A DNA stretch of 64,000 bases from Spodoptera frugiperda (lineage: Eukaryota > Arthropoda > Insecta > Lepidoptera > Noctuidae): contig NC_064217.1 of assembly GCF_023101765.2 (NCBI RefSeq), positions 12,745,788 through 12,809,787 on the forward strand, read 5' to 3'. A model generated the notes under the pieces. The model was not told the DNA's origin. It did no database searches and saw nothing but the letters and a program-made list of their open reading frames with translations. Below are positions 43,777 through 53,599 of this stretch, one piece after another. Made by a program: the position numbers and the translations under genes. The stretch's first letter is position 1. Every line of letters begins with the position of its first letter.

Positions 43777-44400
43777 TTAATTTAAAGTATCGTGAATTTC
43801 AGAGCTACATGGAAGGTCTCTATATTCGCCATGGAATCTCTTAGGTATAGTTCCATTTTCACTAAGATTTATGAGATCTTTATATTTGACAACTGAAATT
43901 GATATTCTGCAGTCGTATAACAGTTTTAAGATATCCATATCTACCACGGTTTCGTTGTTAGTTTCTTCTTTTTTTTTATCAGTAGTTATTTCCCTTTCCT
44001 TTTCTTTTCTCTGAGGTATTACTTTCCTGTAAACTCATAGTGCATGTTTCTGCCGTAGAAAACTTGATAAATCTTAGATCGTTTTATGTTTTTTAATATA
44101 AAAGTCGCATCTCTCAGATATCTCAATATCGAATGATTTTGTTTGACATAGCCAATTGACTAAAGTTTAATATCTCAGAATAGTCCAATACAATAACATT
44201 ATAAGGTCTAATAACATTATTAGGTTTTTGCGACCTGACTCAAAATATGTAAGCCTTTGTGATGGACTACATACAACAACTTTTTGCTCATCCCTTTCGA
44301 TAGCCGCGTAAACTGTATCGACGGGCATGTATGGAGACCTTATATTTTGATGTATTCTAAATCTTTCGTATGTAGCTTTCTTTTCTATATCATGTATGTA
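43777..44400 (-). pseudogene. Decayed transposase-like gene (A6)
   Basis: Same relic with its own small indels; closest to A1 in its upstream part. Confidence 0.4.
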
Positions 44401-44536
44401 CCTTAAGTTGTCCTGTTAAAATGCATACATTGCTTACTGATACAAACTAGCCCCCGGTGTTGTGATGTTGGATTTGGTAAAAAATTGATCGGGTTTTATT
44501 TTTCCTCATTATCTCTGGAGAACTCGTTTGGTCCAT

Positions 44537-44746
44537 ATGGACATCACAAGAAAAGAGTATTTTATTTACTTCCTGACTACGTTGTGATTAACGTAGAACG
44601 GTCCCATTGTACGAGCAGAGTCCGAGCAGCGTGAAGATGATGTTCAAGATGCTGTTGACTCCGATGCCCAGACCTTGATAGTCCAGACACTAGACAAGGT
44701 AGAGGATTGTGAGAACAGTCCTTCCACATATTCGCCCATACATTGA
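44537..44746 (+). pseudogene. Acidic-gene relic with two stops (A6)
   Basis: Same TGA at codon 17 plus a second stop, TAG, at codon 20 where the others have Tyr (TAC). The second stop argues against translation of this copy. Confidence 0.78.
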
Positions 44747-45067
44747 ACCTCAATTCATCATCCAAATATTATAATACTCACCTCTTACATAGAAAATATG
44801 AAACGAGTATTGCACGAACAATAGAGGGTTAATGCTTTGTTAGCGTGGGATATAAGACCTGTGTGTTATCAGTAAGTAGATAACAAAAATGTAGACAACC
44901 AATCACCGCTCGGCTTTGAGTTTGACAATGATGAGGAAAAATAATCAAAGACAAAAGAAAAATGTGTTATTTTTTTAATGGGACAACCACGAAAACACTG
45001 GAACTCTGAAGATCGCTGTGATCCGAATAAAGCGTGTCTTGTGGATCTTTCTTGTTATTTATTTGAC

Positions 45068-45440
45068 TTCCACTAGATAGATGTCTAACAAAAGACATGT
45101 AATTTGGTAATACCTATTGATATATCTTTCCCAGCTCGTCCGCCGCCGCCACAGTTGTTTTCATCCCTTGTTTCTTCGTTTTGAAAGTTGGGATTCTCAA
45201 ATCTTATTTCCATTGCTCTCTCATCTAAACTTCTCCTATTATATGCGTTATATGCCTTTAATGCATCGGCATTTCTTTCAAAGATTATTTCAGCAGTTCT
45301 TGTGGACCTTTGTGTTCACTCTTAAGAACAATGTACACCGGACGATGTTCCATGGATTTGATATATCCCCACGGGGTGTTCCTCGTATGTTCCCCATAAC
45401 TCAATTATTTGTTTTACATAATAATGTTCGATCACCGATA
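45068..45440 (-). pseudogene. Decayed third-class RRM gene, long form with deletion (A6)
   Basis: Keeps the long 3' part seen in A3 but has the same internal deletion as A4 (junction at about 45,322). Confidence 0.62.
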
Positions 45441-45490
45441 GACGACAGTTCGTGGTTCTGGCAATAAATTAAATACTCAGGAAGTAAGGA

Positions 45491-45932
45491 GTGCACTCTA
45501 TGAAAGTACAGGTAAGTATGGCATCGCGGATTAGAGTGAGACGGAAATACTCGATCGTGATTGGTGGTTATCCTTTTAACGCTTGTGTTAGGCCACCCGC
45601 TACTTGTGATACCGTAGAGCAGTACCTAAGCGACGCAGGCGCATTACTACGGACGATTGTACTGTACCAGTAATTCAAGATATCAATATGGATATTGTTT
45701 CTGACGATTATATTATTGATATGCTTGTACTGGCGTACGAGTACCTCATAGCGGAGTCAGACGATGAGGACGATGAAGAAGTTGCGCCAGCGGCGGCGCC
45801 GGCGGGATGATGGATTTCTCCGTAAGATACTCCCGGTAGCCTCAGCCTCGAAGTTTTTCGAGATGCTACATATGTTGGATATGACGGTGGGCAGTTTGGC
45901 TTCAGGGCCGGACTATCAACCGACCAGTAAAT
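45491..45932 (+). CDS. Plus-strand small-ORF cassette, A6
   Basis: First frame 45,491-45,673 (resembles A3: FNACVRPP), acidic frame 45,688-45,810, basic frame ending DYQPTSK. Confidence 0.4.
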
Positions 45933-45963
45933 AGCGAGAACATCACATCGATTTCTCAAAAAA

Positions 45964-45979
45964 GGCCCTTTTCAGGGCC
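45964..45979 (+). promoter_or_regulatory. Canonical histone-type stem-loop after cassette A6
   Basis: GGCCCTTTTCAGGGCC; 3' flank ACCTAAA. Confidence 0.75.
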
Positions 45980-46196
45980 ACCTAAACATTTATGACAGTT
46001 TCTTTTTAACGGATCGTCAAAAAACGTAACCCCCTAACTTTCACACTACGAAAGAGGTGTTTTGGAATAAAATGGTAATAAAAATAGAATACGCTACGAT
46101 TTCACCAACATAATATATATCTAATATGATGTATGAGTAAACATTCCATTAGATAGAATGTCTAATTGTGTTTCTACTTATGAAAACTCAAAAAAT

Positions 46197-46357
46197 ATGG
46201 AAATCCAACCAAGGAGACGACGTGCGCGTTCCTGATGACGGGTTTAAGCGTTACGTGATCTACGTCACCGTGGGTGCGTGGCCTATATGACCTACCGCAC
46301 GTACGCAACACTACGTTGTGGATGCGACGGTGGATACAAGTCAGTCAACATATAAAT
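46197..46357. other. Conserved 160-bp block, copy 9
   Basis: B4 copy; same altered right end as copy 7. Confidence 0.58.
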
Positions 46358-46865
46358 TTCTAGTTTTATTAATGTTAATATTATTACTTTATTTCCCATA
46401 TATACAGTTAACATTTATAACAACTAAGCAGTCGAGAGTTTTATTAACATAATCCTTCGAGGCTTTTAAGAATTCAAAATTTTTAACGTTTCTTTCGAAG
46501 CTAGGAAGCGGTACCTCAAGGACGTCTAAAGTCGACAATAGAGGGATATAATCATTGGTATCGTTCCAATTTATCCTTCATATTTCCTTTGTTTGCCATA
46601 TATTTCAAATTTAGCTCATATTTGTTTTAAGTGCTAAATGAAATTAATCTTGCACTCATTTGCTTATTTTAAAACTTACTAGTAACTTATATTTTGTCCT
46701 TATCTTTCCCATGCATTCCATGGTATGTCGTATGCTTATGCATCGATTTTCCTATCAAAAATAATCTCAGCATCATTGAATTTCTTCTAATCTATTTTTT
46801 TTTAAGTAATAAAAGATACTAGAATGTATCTATTAAAATATTGTGATCCAAATTGTTAACTTGAC

Positions 46866-46918
46866 CGGACGGTGTGGCCGCGGCGGCGACTGAGACCCCT
46901 CAGCGGCCACGTCGTCCG
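46866..46918. other. GC-rich hairpin, B4
   Basis: Same hairpin as B1. Confidence 0.6.
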
Positions 46919-47091
46919 ATCTGTGAAAAAGGCGCACAAAGCCTAGTGCGCCTTCGATCCGATCGCTTTAAGGTTCATCTTATATCCTTAGTAATACATA
47001 TTATAAATGGAAAAAATGTTAATCTTAGGTATAGGGGAGTTAGGGTTACGTTTTTTGACTATCCGTTAAATAGAAACTGCCATATAATTGT

Positions 47092-47107
47092 AGTCCTGAA
47101 AAGGACT
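47092..47107 (-). promoter_or_regulatory. Histone-type 3' stem-loop, RRM B4
   Basis: Same type B stem, 70 nt after the stop. Confidence 0.75.
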
Positions 47108-47176
47108 TTTTGTTCTGAGAAATTGATGCAATCACAGTTGAATAGGTGGAAGGAATGTAACCACCTATGATTGCCT

Positions 47177-48025
47177 TCAAAGCTGCCAACTATTCCACCA
47201 ACGTCGACTGCGCCACGTAACTTTAGAAGTTTGGTGAACATCGTAGCCGCCGCATTGATAGGCTCCGCTTTCACCAACACCGAAGTTGGGAATTTCAGGG
47301 GCAGTATATGTTAGGAACATCGTCTTTCCTGCCAATGTTTTCCCGTGAAATGCGTCGTATGCTTTTAACGCATCGATTTGTCTATCAAAAATAACTTCGG
47401 CTGTACACGTGGATCTTCCACTCTCATCATAAATTATTCCTGCACTAAGAAAACTGTCGAATATGGAGAACAGTTCTTGCACGTTAGAATCGGAGACTTG
47501 AACATTCAAATTTGTCACGGTTAATTTGGTGGTACTGGTTGATCCTTCTGTCATAGCCGGTTCACTGCCTCCACGGTAGTAGCTGCTTTCACTTGCTTCT
47601 TTTACAGTTGCAAGTTGTATATGCATTGTTCTTCCATCTAATACTTTTCCATTATATTCGTCGCATGCTTTTAATGCGTCGGCTTCTCTTTCATACACTA
47701 CCTCAGCAGTTCCTATGGATCTACCATTACTGTAACACATAACTACACTTGTGGTTTTGCCAAATGCTGAGAACAGCTCTTGGATATCTAATCCGGATAT
47801 GTGATCGTCCAGATTTGATATCAAAATTTTAGCAGGGCCAGATGACGGGGCAATTTTCTGATCTTGTCCATTCAGTTTCGATGGATTTGCTATGTCCTCA
47901 CAGGGTCTTCCTTGTAGCATGCTCTCCATAACTCCATCGTTTGTTTCTTCACAGCTACCACTAGGCACTCTAGACGAATTGAATTTACATCCTACACCGG
48001 CACCCATTTCTATTTGGTTGACCAT
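47177..48025 (-). CDS. Two-RRM Aly/REF-like protein, type B copy 4
   Basis: 282 residues. Changes include GAGVGCKF at the N-terminus, SFLSAGIIYDESGRS in RRM2 and HQTSKVTW in the tail. The open frame runs 34 codons further upstream, but the conserved start is kept. An LTR element inserted about 270 bp upstream of its start now separates it from the acidic gene, so any shared regulatory region is split in this copy only. Confidence 0.84.
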   Translation of the reverse strand: MVNQIEMGAGVGCKFNSSRVPSGSCEETNDGVMESMLQGRPCEDIANPSKLNGQDQKIAPSSGPAKILISNLDDHISGLDIQELFSAFGKTTSVVMCYSNGRSIGTAEVVYEREADALKACDEYNGKVLDGRTMHIQLATVKEASESSYYRGGSEPAMTEGSTSTTKLTVTNLNVQVSDSNVQELFSIFDSFLSAGIIYDESGRSTCTAEVIFDRQIDALKAYDAFHGKTLAGKTMFLTYTAPEIPNFGVGESGAYQCGGYDVHQTSKVTWRSRRWWNSWQL

Positions 48026-48299
48026 CTTGATATCTTGAAATATTATATTTGTTCGCACAACAATGACTGACCAGTGAGAGACGACTGTTCGAGTCAACGT
48101 CAAGTCAAATACTATAATACTGGACACCGGAGTCTTGGCTTGCTAAATTTGAAGAAGTTAAATGTTGGAGTGGGGATTTTCTCGGTATTCCGATAACACT
48201 GGAACGAGTCGGGTTCAGTGGTTATGAATTACCGTGGGATTTTAATTGGTTACTTAAAATAAACAAGGTATGAAAGTTCGTGGAACCAAACAATGGCGT

Positions 48300-49281
48300 T
48301 TTAGGGAACAGAGAGTAAAGTTCCCTAAGAAAAGGAGGATCCTCCGACCAGGCGAGGTGATCAGCCTGGCGGGCTTTCTGCCCAACTGTTGTTCGTTGGG
48401 ATTTTCTATCCGTGTTAATTCGCATGCAAACTTCATATGTGCGATGAAGGATATTTGTGACGTCATCCATTGATTTGCTCGTAGATAGTCTATGTGCGAC
48501 TTCTGTCATCTGTCATCTGTCACTTGTCAGTGTCGCCACATCACTCCCCCCCAAGACCGGAGGTCGATCCTGTTGAGACGGCTGTCGATGCTTGAGATGA
48601 GCGGTGCCAGAGCCAGTGTAGAAATTCCCTAGTTCCAGTGAGTCGGAACTGTGCCGCTGAATGCCCAGTGAGTCGGGTGAGCGGTGCAGGGTGATACTCC
48701 AGTGAGTCGGAGTAGTGAAGCTCGCAGTGTCCCCGGGTGAGTCGGGGAATAGATGCTGCGAGGGTAGGTGCGTAGTGGCTGGCGTCTGCGTTGACGGGAG
48801 GAAGACGTCCTCAGACCGTGTGCAGAGTGCTGTGCCTAGACGCTGATGAGGCCGTAGGGAAGAACCAGGCTGCATATCTTCGATGTAGCGTGTGGTGGTC
48901 CCTGGTGAGGCCGAGGATGCTGGTTGGCTGCGACTTGATTACCGCTCAGCGGAGAAGTGATGGGTGAGGGATATGGCGATGAGGATGACGGTGCTGATCT
49001 GCTCCGTGAAGGTTGCTTTCAATCACGTCGGGGTCACCACTTTAGGGAACAGCGAGTAAAGTTCCCTAAGAAAAGGAGGATCCTCCGACCAGGCGAGGTG
49101 ATCAGCCTGGCGGGCGTTCTGCCCAACTGTTGTTCGTTGGGATTTTCTATCCGTGTTAATTCGCATGCAAACTTCATATGTGCGATGAAGGATATTTGTG
49201 ACGTCATCCATTGATTTGCTCGTAGATAGTCTATGTGCGACTTCTGTCATCTGTCATCTGTCACTTGTCAGTGTCGCCACA
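48300..49281 (-). mobile_element. Non-autonomous LTR retrotransposon (TRIM-like)
   Basis: Two 241-bp direct repeats (48,300-48,540 and 49,041-49,281) with about two differences, flanked by the 4-bp duplication GCGT. Read on the minus strand, each LTR starts TGTGGCGAC; the first is followed by TGGTGACCCCGACGTGA, which looks like a tRNA primer-binding site, and the last is preceded by a G-run polypurine tract (GGGGGGGAGTGA). The 500-bp interior has no gag or pol. Confidence 0.88.
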
Positions 49282-49440
49282 GCGTACTTAGGCCTTTGTC
49301 TACATTTTTGTTATCTAGTTACTGATAACGATCCGGTCTTATATCCCACGTGTCGGTAACAAGGCGTTGCTTCCATCTAGCTGCTCTTGGAGTCACTGGG
49401 AAGGTATATGTTATTCATAATATAATGATGATGAAATTAA

Positions 49441-49522
49441 AACGACCATAACTATCATTAGATGGTTTGCGGTAATCCTCAGGCATCCATCGCTGGAATA
49501 ATGTTATCACTGGCATAGGTGC
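49441..49522 (-). pseudogene. Inverted fragment of acidic-gene C-terminus (B4)
   Basis: Same fragment, right of the LTR insertion. Confidence 0.62.
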
Positions 49523-49671
49523 ATTAATTAAAATTGAAATGAATTACTAATCATGTTATTAATTAGGCTAAATTAAAAGAAATGAGTTAATCACATCGTT
49601 ATAAATTTCCTTTGCATGTATTATTACAACTGCACCTCTAATCACCGTCCCTAATGATTCTTTATTTGACA

Positions 49672-49681
49672 TATAAAAAGG
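49672..49681 (+). promoter_or_regulatory. TATA box of acidic gene copy 4
   Basis: Identical TATAAAAAGG; flanking TTTGACA differs by one base from TTTGGCA in the other copies. Confidence 0.7.
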
Positions 49682-49722
49682 GATCTGATTTTTCTTTACT
49701 TATAACCTCTTAAGTCGTCACC

Positions 49723-50100
49723 ATGGAAATAGCACGGGAAGATTATTATATTTACTTCTTAAGTACGGTTGGAATAACTTATAATGGACCTACTGGCAGA
49801 CAGGAAACGGAGAACAGTGAAGAATTAAGAGAATTAATGGAAACCAGTGACATCGAGGAGGATTGCGACGAGAGTATGAGTGAAAACGACAGCAATGATG
49901 ATGAGGATAAAGAAAATTATAACGATGATGACATGGAAGAAGATACCGACTCCGATGACGAGACGATAATAATCGATGACGAAGATGACGAAGAGGATCG
50001 TGAAAACAATCGCCCTGCTGATTCGCCCATGCCCGTGATGATGCCGTACCGCCATTGGCAGCCCGGAGATTACCTTAAACCGTCTAATAGACAGTTCTGA
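49723..50100 (+). CDS. Small acidic protein, copy 4
   Basis: 125 residues: three codons are added near residue 34 by a short in-frame duplication (EELRELME). TATA box at 49,672, AATAAA at 50,109. The LTR element 440 bp upstream lies outside the visible core promoter. Confidence 0.78.
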   Translation: MEIAREDYYIYFLSTVGITYNGPTGRQETENSEELRELMETSDIEEDCDESMSENDSNDDEDKENYNDDDMEEDTDSDDETIIIDDEDDEEDRENNRPADSPMPVMMPYRHWQPGDYLKPSNRQF

Positions 50101-50239
50101 TTGTTATTAATAAAATTGTTTTTAAAATACTCTTTTCTATAATTTCTAAAATCTTCTTTATATATTTTATTTGCTACAGACATCTTAGTCTTGGTTAAAA
50201 ATGTTCTGTAAAACGACTACTTAGTACATTACCTATCTG

Positions 50240-50417
50240 TACCTCATAGCGGACTCAGATGATGAGGACGGCGAAGACGTTGCGCCAGCGGCGGCGCCGG
50301 CGGGATAACGGATTTCTCCGTAAGATACTCCTGTTAACCTCGGCCGCGAAGTTTTTCGAGATGCTACATATGTTGCGTATGACGGTGGGCAGTTTGGCTT
50401 CAGGGCCAGACACCTAA
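50240..50417 (+). pseudogene. 3' half of small-ORF cassette (B4)
   Basis: Same truncated form. The acidic frame's stop is TAA here instead of TGA, so that stop is kept; the basic frame reads RRDNGFLRK and stays open. Confidence 0.45.
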
Positions 50418-50467
50418 CCATAACCACCCAGCGATTAGCGAGAATATCACATCGATTTCTCAAAAAA

Positions 50468-50483
50468 GGCCCTTATCAGGGCC
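50468..50483 (+). promoter_or_regulatory. Histone-type stem-loop at B4/B5 border
   Basis: GGCCCTTATCAGGGCC: full stem with one loop change (TATC for TTTC), the only loop variant in the array. Confidence 0.7.
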
Positions 50484-50671
50484 ACAAAAACATTTTTAGA
50501 CAGTTTTTATTTAACAGATCGTCAAAAAACGTAACCCCCTAACTTTCACACTACGAAAGAGGTGTTTTGGAATAAAATGGTAATAAAAATAGAATACGCT
50601 ACGATTTCACCAACATAATATATCTAATATGATGTCGAATTGTGTATCTACTTATCAAAATTTTAAAAAAT

Positions 50672-50833
50672 ATGGAAATCCAACCAAGGAGACGACGTGC
50701 GCGTTCCTGACGACGGGTTTAAGCGTTACGTGATCTACGTCACCGTGGGTGCGTGGCCTATATGACCTACCGCACGTACGCAAGACTACGTTGTGGATGC
50801 GACGGTGGCTACAAGTCAGTCAACGTATCAAAT
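50672..50833. other. Conserved 160-bp block, copy 10
   Basis: B5 copy, full length. Confidence 0.6.
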
Positions 50834-51406
50834 TCTTTTTTTATTAATGTTAATATTATTACTTTATTTACAATATATACAGTTAACGCTTACATTTATA
50901 ACAACTATGCTGTCGAGAGTTTTATTAACATAATCCTTCGAGGCTTTTAAGAATTCAAAATGTTTAATGTTTTATTGAATTCGTTTCTAATATCGACTTT
51001 TATTTCGAGTTGTTTTATAAACACGTGTCAATTTACTTCAAAGGTAATCCTTACTGTGACTACTATTTTACTGTCTAAATGCTAACCGAAAAAAGGCCGG
51101 TACCATTTAAGGTACGAGTGATTATTACTCGCAAACCTATTATTTTAACAAAAGAAACTGGAAATAGAAAATAAACTAGATATAGCAATCCAAATCGTTA
51201 ACTTGACCGGACGGCGTGACCGCAGCTGAGAGCAAAGTGCGCCTTTTTAACAAATCCGATCGCCTTAACGTTCATCTTCCAATCTTAGTAATACATATTA
51301 TAAATTGGAAATTTGTTCTAAAATACTTCTTACATTATCTTAGGTATAGGAGAGTTAGGGTTACGTTTTTTGACTATCCGTTAAATAGAAACTGTCATAT
51401 AATTGT

Positions 51407-51422
51407 AGTCCTGAAAAGGACT
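51407..51422 (-). promoter_or_regulatory. Histone-type 3' stem-loop, RRM B5
   Basis: Same type B stem, 70 nt after the stop, although the region further downstream differs in this module. Confidence 0.75.
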
Positions 51423-51491
51423 TTTTGTTCTGAGAAATTGGTGCAATCACAGTTGAATAGGCGGAAGGAATGTAACCACCTATGATTGCCT

Positions 51492-52340
51492 TCAAAGCTG
51501 CCAACTATTCCACCAACGTCGACTGCGCCACGTAACTTGAGAAGTTTGGTGAACATCGTAGCCGCCGCATTGATAGCCTCCGCTTTCACCAACACCGAAG
51601 TTGGGAATTTCAGGGGCGGTATATGTTAGGAACATCGTCTTTCCTGCCAATGTTTTCCCGTGGAATGCGTCGTATGCTTTTAACGCATCGATTTGCCTAT
51701 CAAAAATAACTTCGGCAGTACACGTGGATCTTCCACTCTCATCATAGATTATCCCTGCACTAACAAAACTGTCGAATATGGAGAACAGTTCTTGCACGTT
51801 AGAATCGGAGACATGAACATTCAAATTTGTCACGGTTAATTTGGTGGTACTGGTTGATCCTTCTGTCATAGCCGGTTCACTGCCTCCACGATAGTAGCTG
51901 CCTTCACTTGTTTCTTTTATAGTAGCAAGTTGTATATGCATGGTTCTTCCATCTAATGCTTTTCCATTATATTCACTACATGCTTTTAATGCGTCGGCTA
52001 ATCTTTCATACACTACCTCAGCAGTTCCTGTGGATTTACCGTTACTGTAACACATAACTACACTTGTGGTTTTGCCAAATGCTGAGAACAGCTCTTGGAT
52101 ATCTAATCCGGATATGTGATCGTCTAGATTTGATATCAAAATTTTAGCAGCGCCGGATGACGGGGCAATTTTCTGATCTTGTCCATCCAGTTTCGATGGA
52201 TGTGATATGTCCTCACAGGGTCTTCCTTGTAGCATGCTCTCCATAACTCCATCGTTTGTTTCTTCACAGCTACCACTAGGCACTGTAGACGAATTAAATT
52301 CACATCCTGCGCCGGCACCCATTTCTATTTGGTTGACCAT
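51492..52340 (-). CDS. Two-RRM Aly/REF-like protein, type B copy 5
   Basis: 282 residues. Unique changes include GCEFNSSTVPSG near the N-terminus and SSGAAKIL at the start of RRM1. The upstream region has lost about 75 bp relative to the other B copies (at about 52,430). Last RRM gene of the array; the frame is intact. Confidence 0.85.
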   Translation of the reverse strand: MVNQIEMGAGAGCEFNSSTVPSGSCEETNDGVMESMLQGRPCEDISHPSKLDGQDQKIAPSSGAAKILISNLDDHISGLDIQELFSAFGKTTSVVMCYSNGKSTGTAEVVYERLADALKACSEYNGKALDGRTMHIQLATIKETSEGSYYRGGSEPAMTEGSTSTTKLTVTNLNVHVSDSNVQELFSIFDSFVSAGIIYDESGRSTCTAEVIFDRQIDALKAYDAFHGKTLAGKTMFLTYTAPEIPNFGVGESGGYQCGGYDVHQTSQVTWRSRRWWNSWQL

Positions 52341-52698
52341 CTTGATATCTTGAAATATTGTATTTGTTCGCACAACAATGACTGACCAGTGAGGGACGAC
52401 TGTTCGAGTCAACGTCAAGTCAAATACTAACGGTATTCCGATACACTGGAACGAGTCGGGTTCAGTGGTTATGAATTACCGTGGGATTTTAATTGGTTAC
52501 TTAAAATAAACAAGGTATGAAAGTTCGCGGAACCAAACAATGGCGGTAGGCCTTTGTCTATATTTTTGTTATCTAGTTACTGATAACGATCTGGTTTTAT
52601 ATCCCTCGTGTCGCTAACAAGGCGTTGTTTCCATCTAGCTGCTCTTGGATGCACTGGGAAGGTATATGTTGTTAATAATATAATGATGTTGAAATTAA

Positions 52699-52778
52699 AA
52701 CGACCATAACTATCATTAGATGGTTTGCGGTAATCCTCAGGCATCCATCGCTGGAATAACGTTATCACCGGCATAGGC
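52699..52778 (-). pseudogene. Inverted fragment of acidic-gene C-terminus (B5)
   Basis: Same fragment, unchanged in the QRWMPEDYRKPSN core. Confidence 0.63.
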
Positions 52779-52930
52779 GCATTAATTAAAATTGAAATAA
52801 ATTACTTAATCATGTTATTAATTAGGCTAAATTAAAAGAAATGAGTTAATCACATCGTTATAAATTTCCTTTGTATCTATTATTACAACTGCACCACTAA
52901 TCACCGTCCCTAATGATTATTTATTTGGCA

Positions 52931-52940
52931 TATAAAAAGG
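52931..52940 (+). promoter_or_regulatory. TATA box of acidic gene copy 5
   Basis: Identical TATAAAAAGG, 40 bp before the ATG. Confidence 0.7.
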
Positions 52941-52980
52941 GTTCTGATTTCTTTTACTCATAACCTCTTAAGTCGTCACC

Positions 52981-53358
52981 ATGGAAATAGCACGGGAAGA
53001 TTATTACATTTACTTCTTAAGTACGGTGGGAATAACTTATAATGGACCTACCGGCAGAGAGGAAGCAGAGAATAGTGAAGAATTAATAGAATTAATGGAT
53101 ACCAGTGACATCGAGGAGGATTGCGACGAGAGCATGAGTGAAAATGACAGCAATGATGATGAGGATAAAGAAAATTATAATGATGATGCCATGGAAGAAG
53201 ATACCGACTCCGATGACGAGACGATAATAATCGATACATTAGATGACGACGAGGACCGTGAAAACAATCGCCCTGCTGATTCGCCCATGCCCGTGATGAT
53301 GCCGTACCGCCATTGGCAGCCTGGAGATTACCTTAAACCGTCTAATAGACAGTTCTAA
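52981..53358 (+). CDS. Small acidic protein, copy 5
   Basis: 125 residues with the same kind of three-codon duplication as copy 4 (EELIELMD) and the TLDDDE variant of copy 3. TATA box at 52,931, AATAAA at 53,367. Last gene of the array. Confidence 0.78.
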   Translation: MEIAREDYYIYFLSTVGITYNGPTGREEAENSEELIELMDTSDIEEDCDESMSENDSNDDEDKENYNDDAMEEDTDSDDETIIIDTLDDDEDRENNRPADSPMPVMMPYRHWQPGDYLKPSNRQF

Positions 53359-53599
53359 TTTTTATTAATAAAATTGTGTTCTTAATTTTACTAATAAAAT
53401 GTTATTATACATAATTTATAAAATCTCCTTGTTTATATTTTGTTTGATTCAGACATCTTAGTCTTGTATTTTATTTATTAATAAAATTATGTTTTTAAAA
53501 TATTCCTTTCTATGATTTCTAAAATCTTCTTTTTTATATTTTATTTTTTTCAGATATCTTAGTCTTGTATTTTTATAATAACTATCGTAATATATACTA

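Larger units (their letters stand above)
40771..45780. repeat. Module A6
   Basis: A module of about 5.0 kb. 41,300-42,345 holds only RRM-like scraps (about 41,755-41,975) and spacer. The acidic relic carries a second stop and the RRM relic is of the long form with an internal deletion. Confidence 0.82.
45781..50278. repeat. Module B4
   Basis: B module enlarged by a 982-bp LTR element (48,300-49,281) between the RRM gene and the acidic gene. 46,358-46,860 is spacer with one RRM-like scrap (about 46,705-46,765). Confidence 0.85.
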
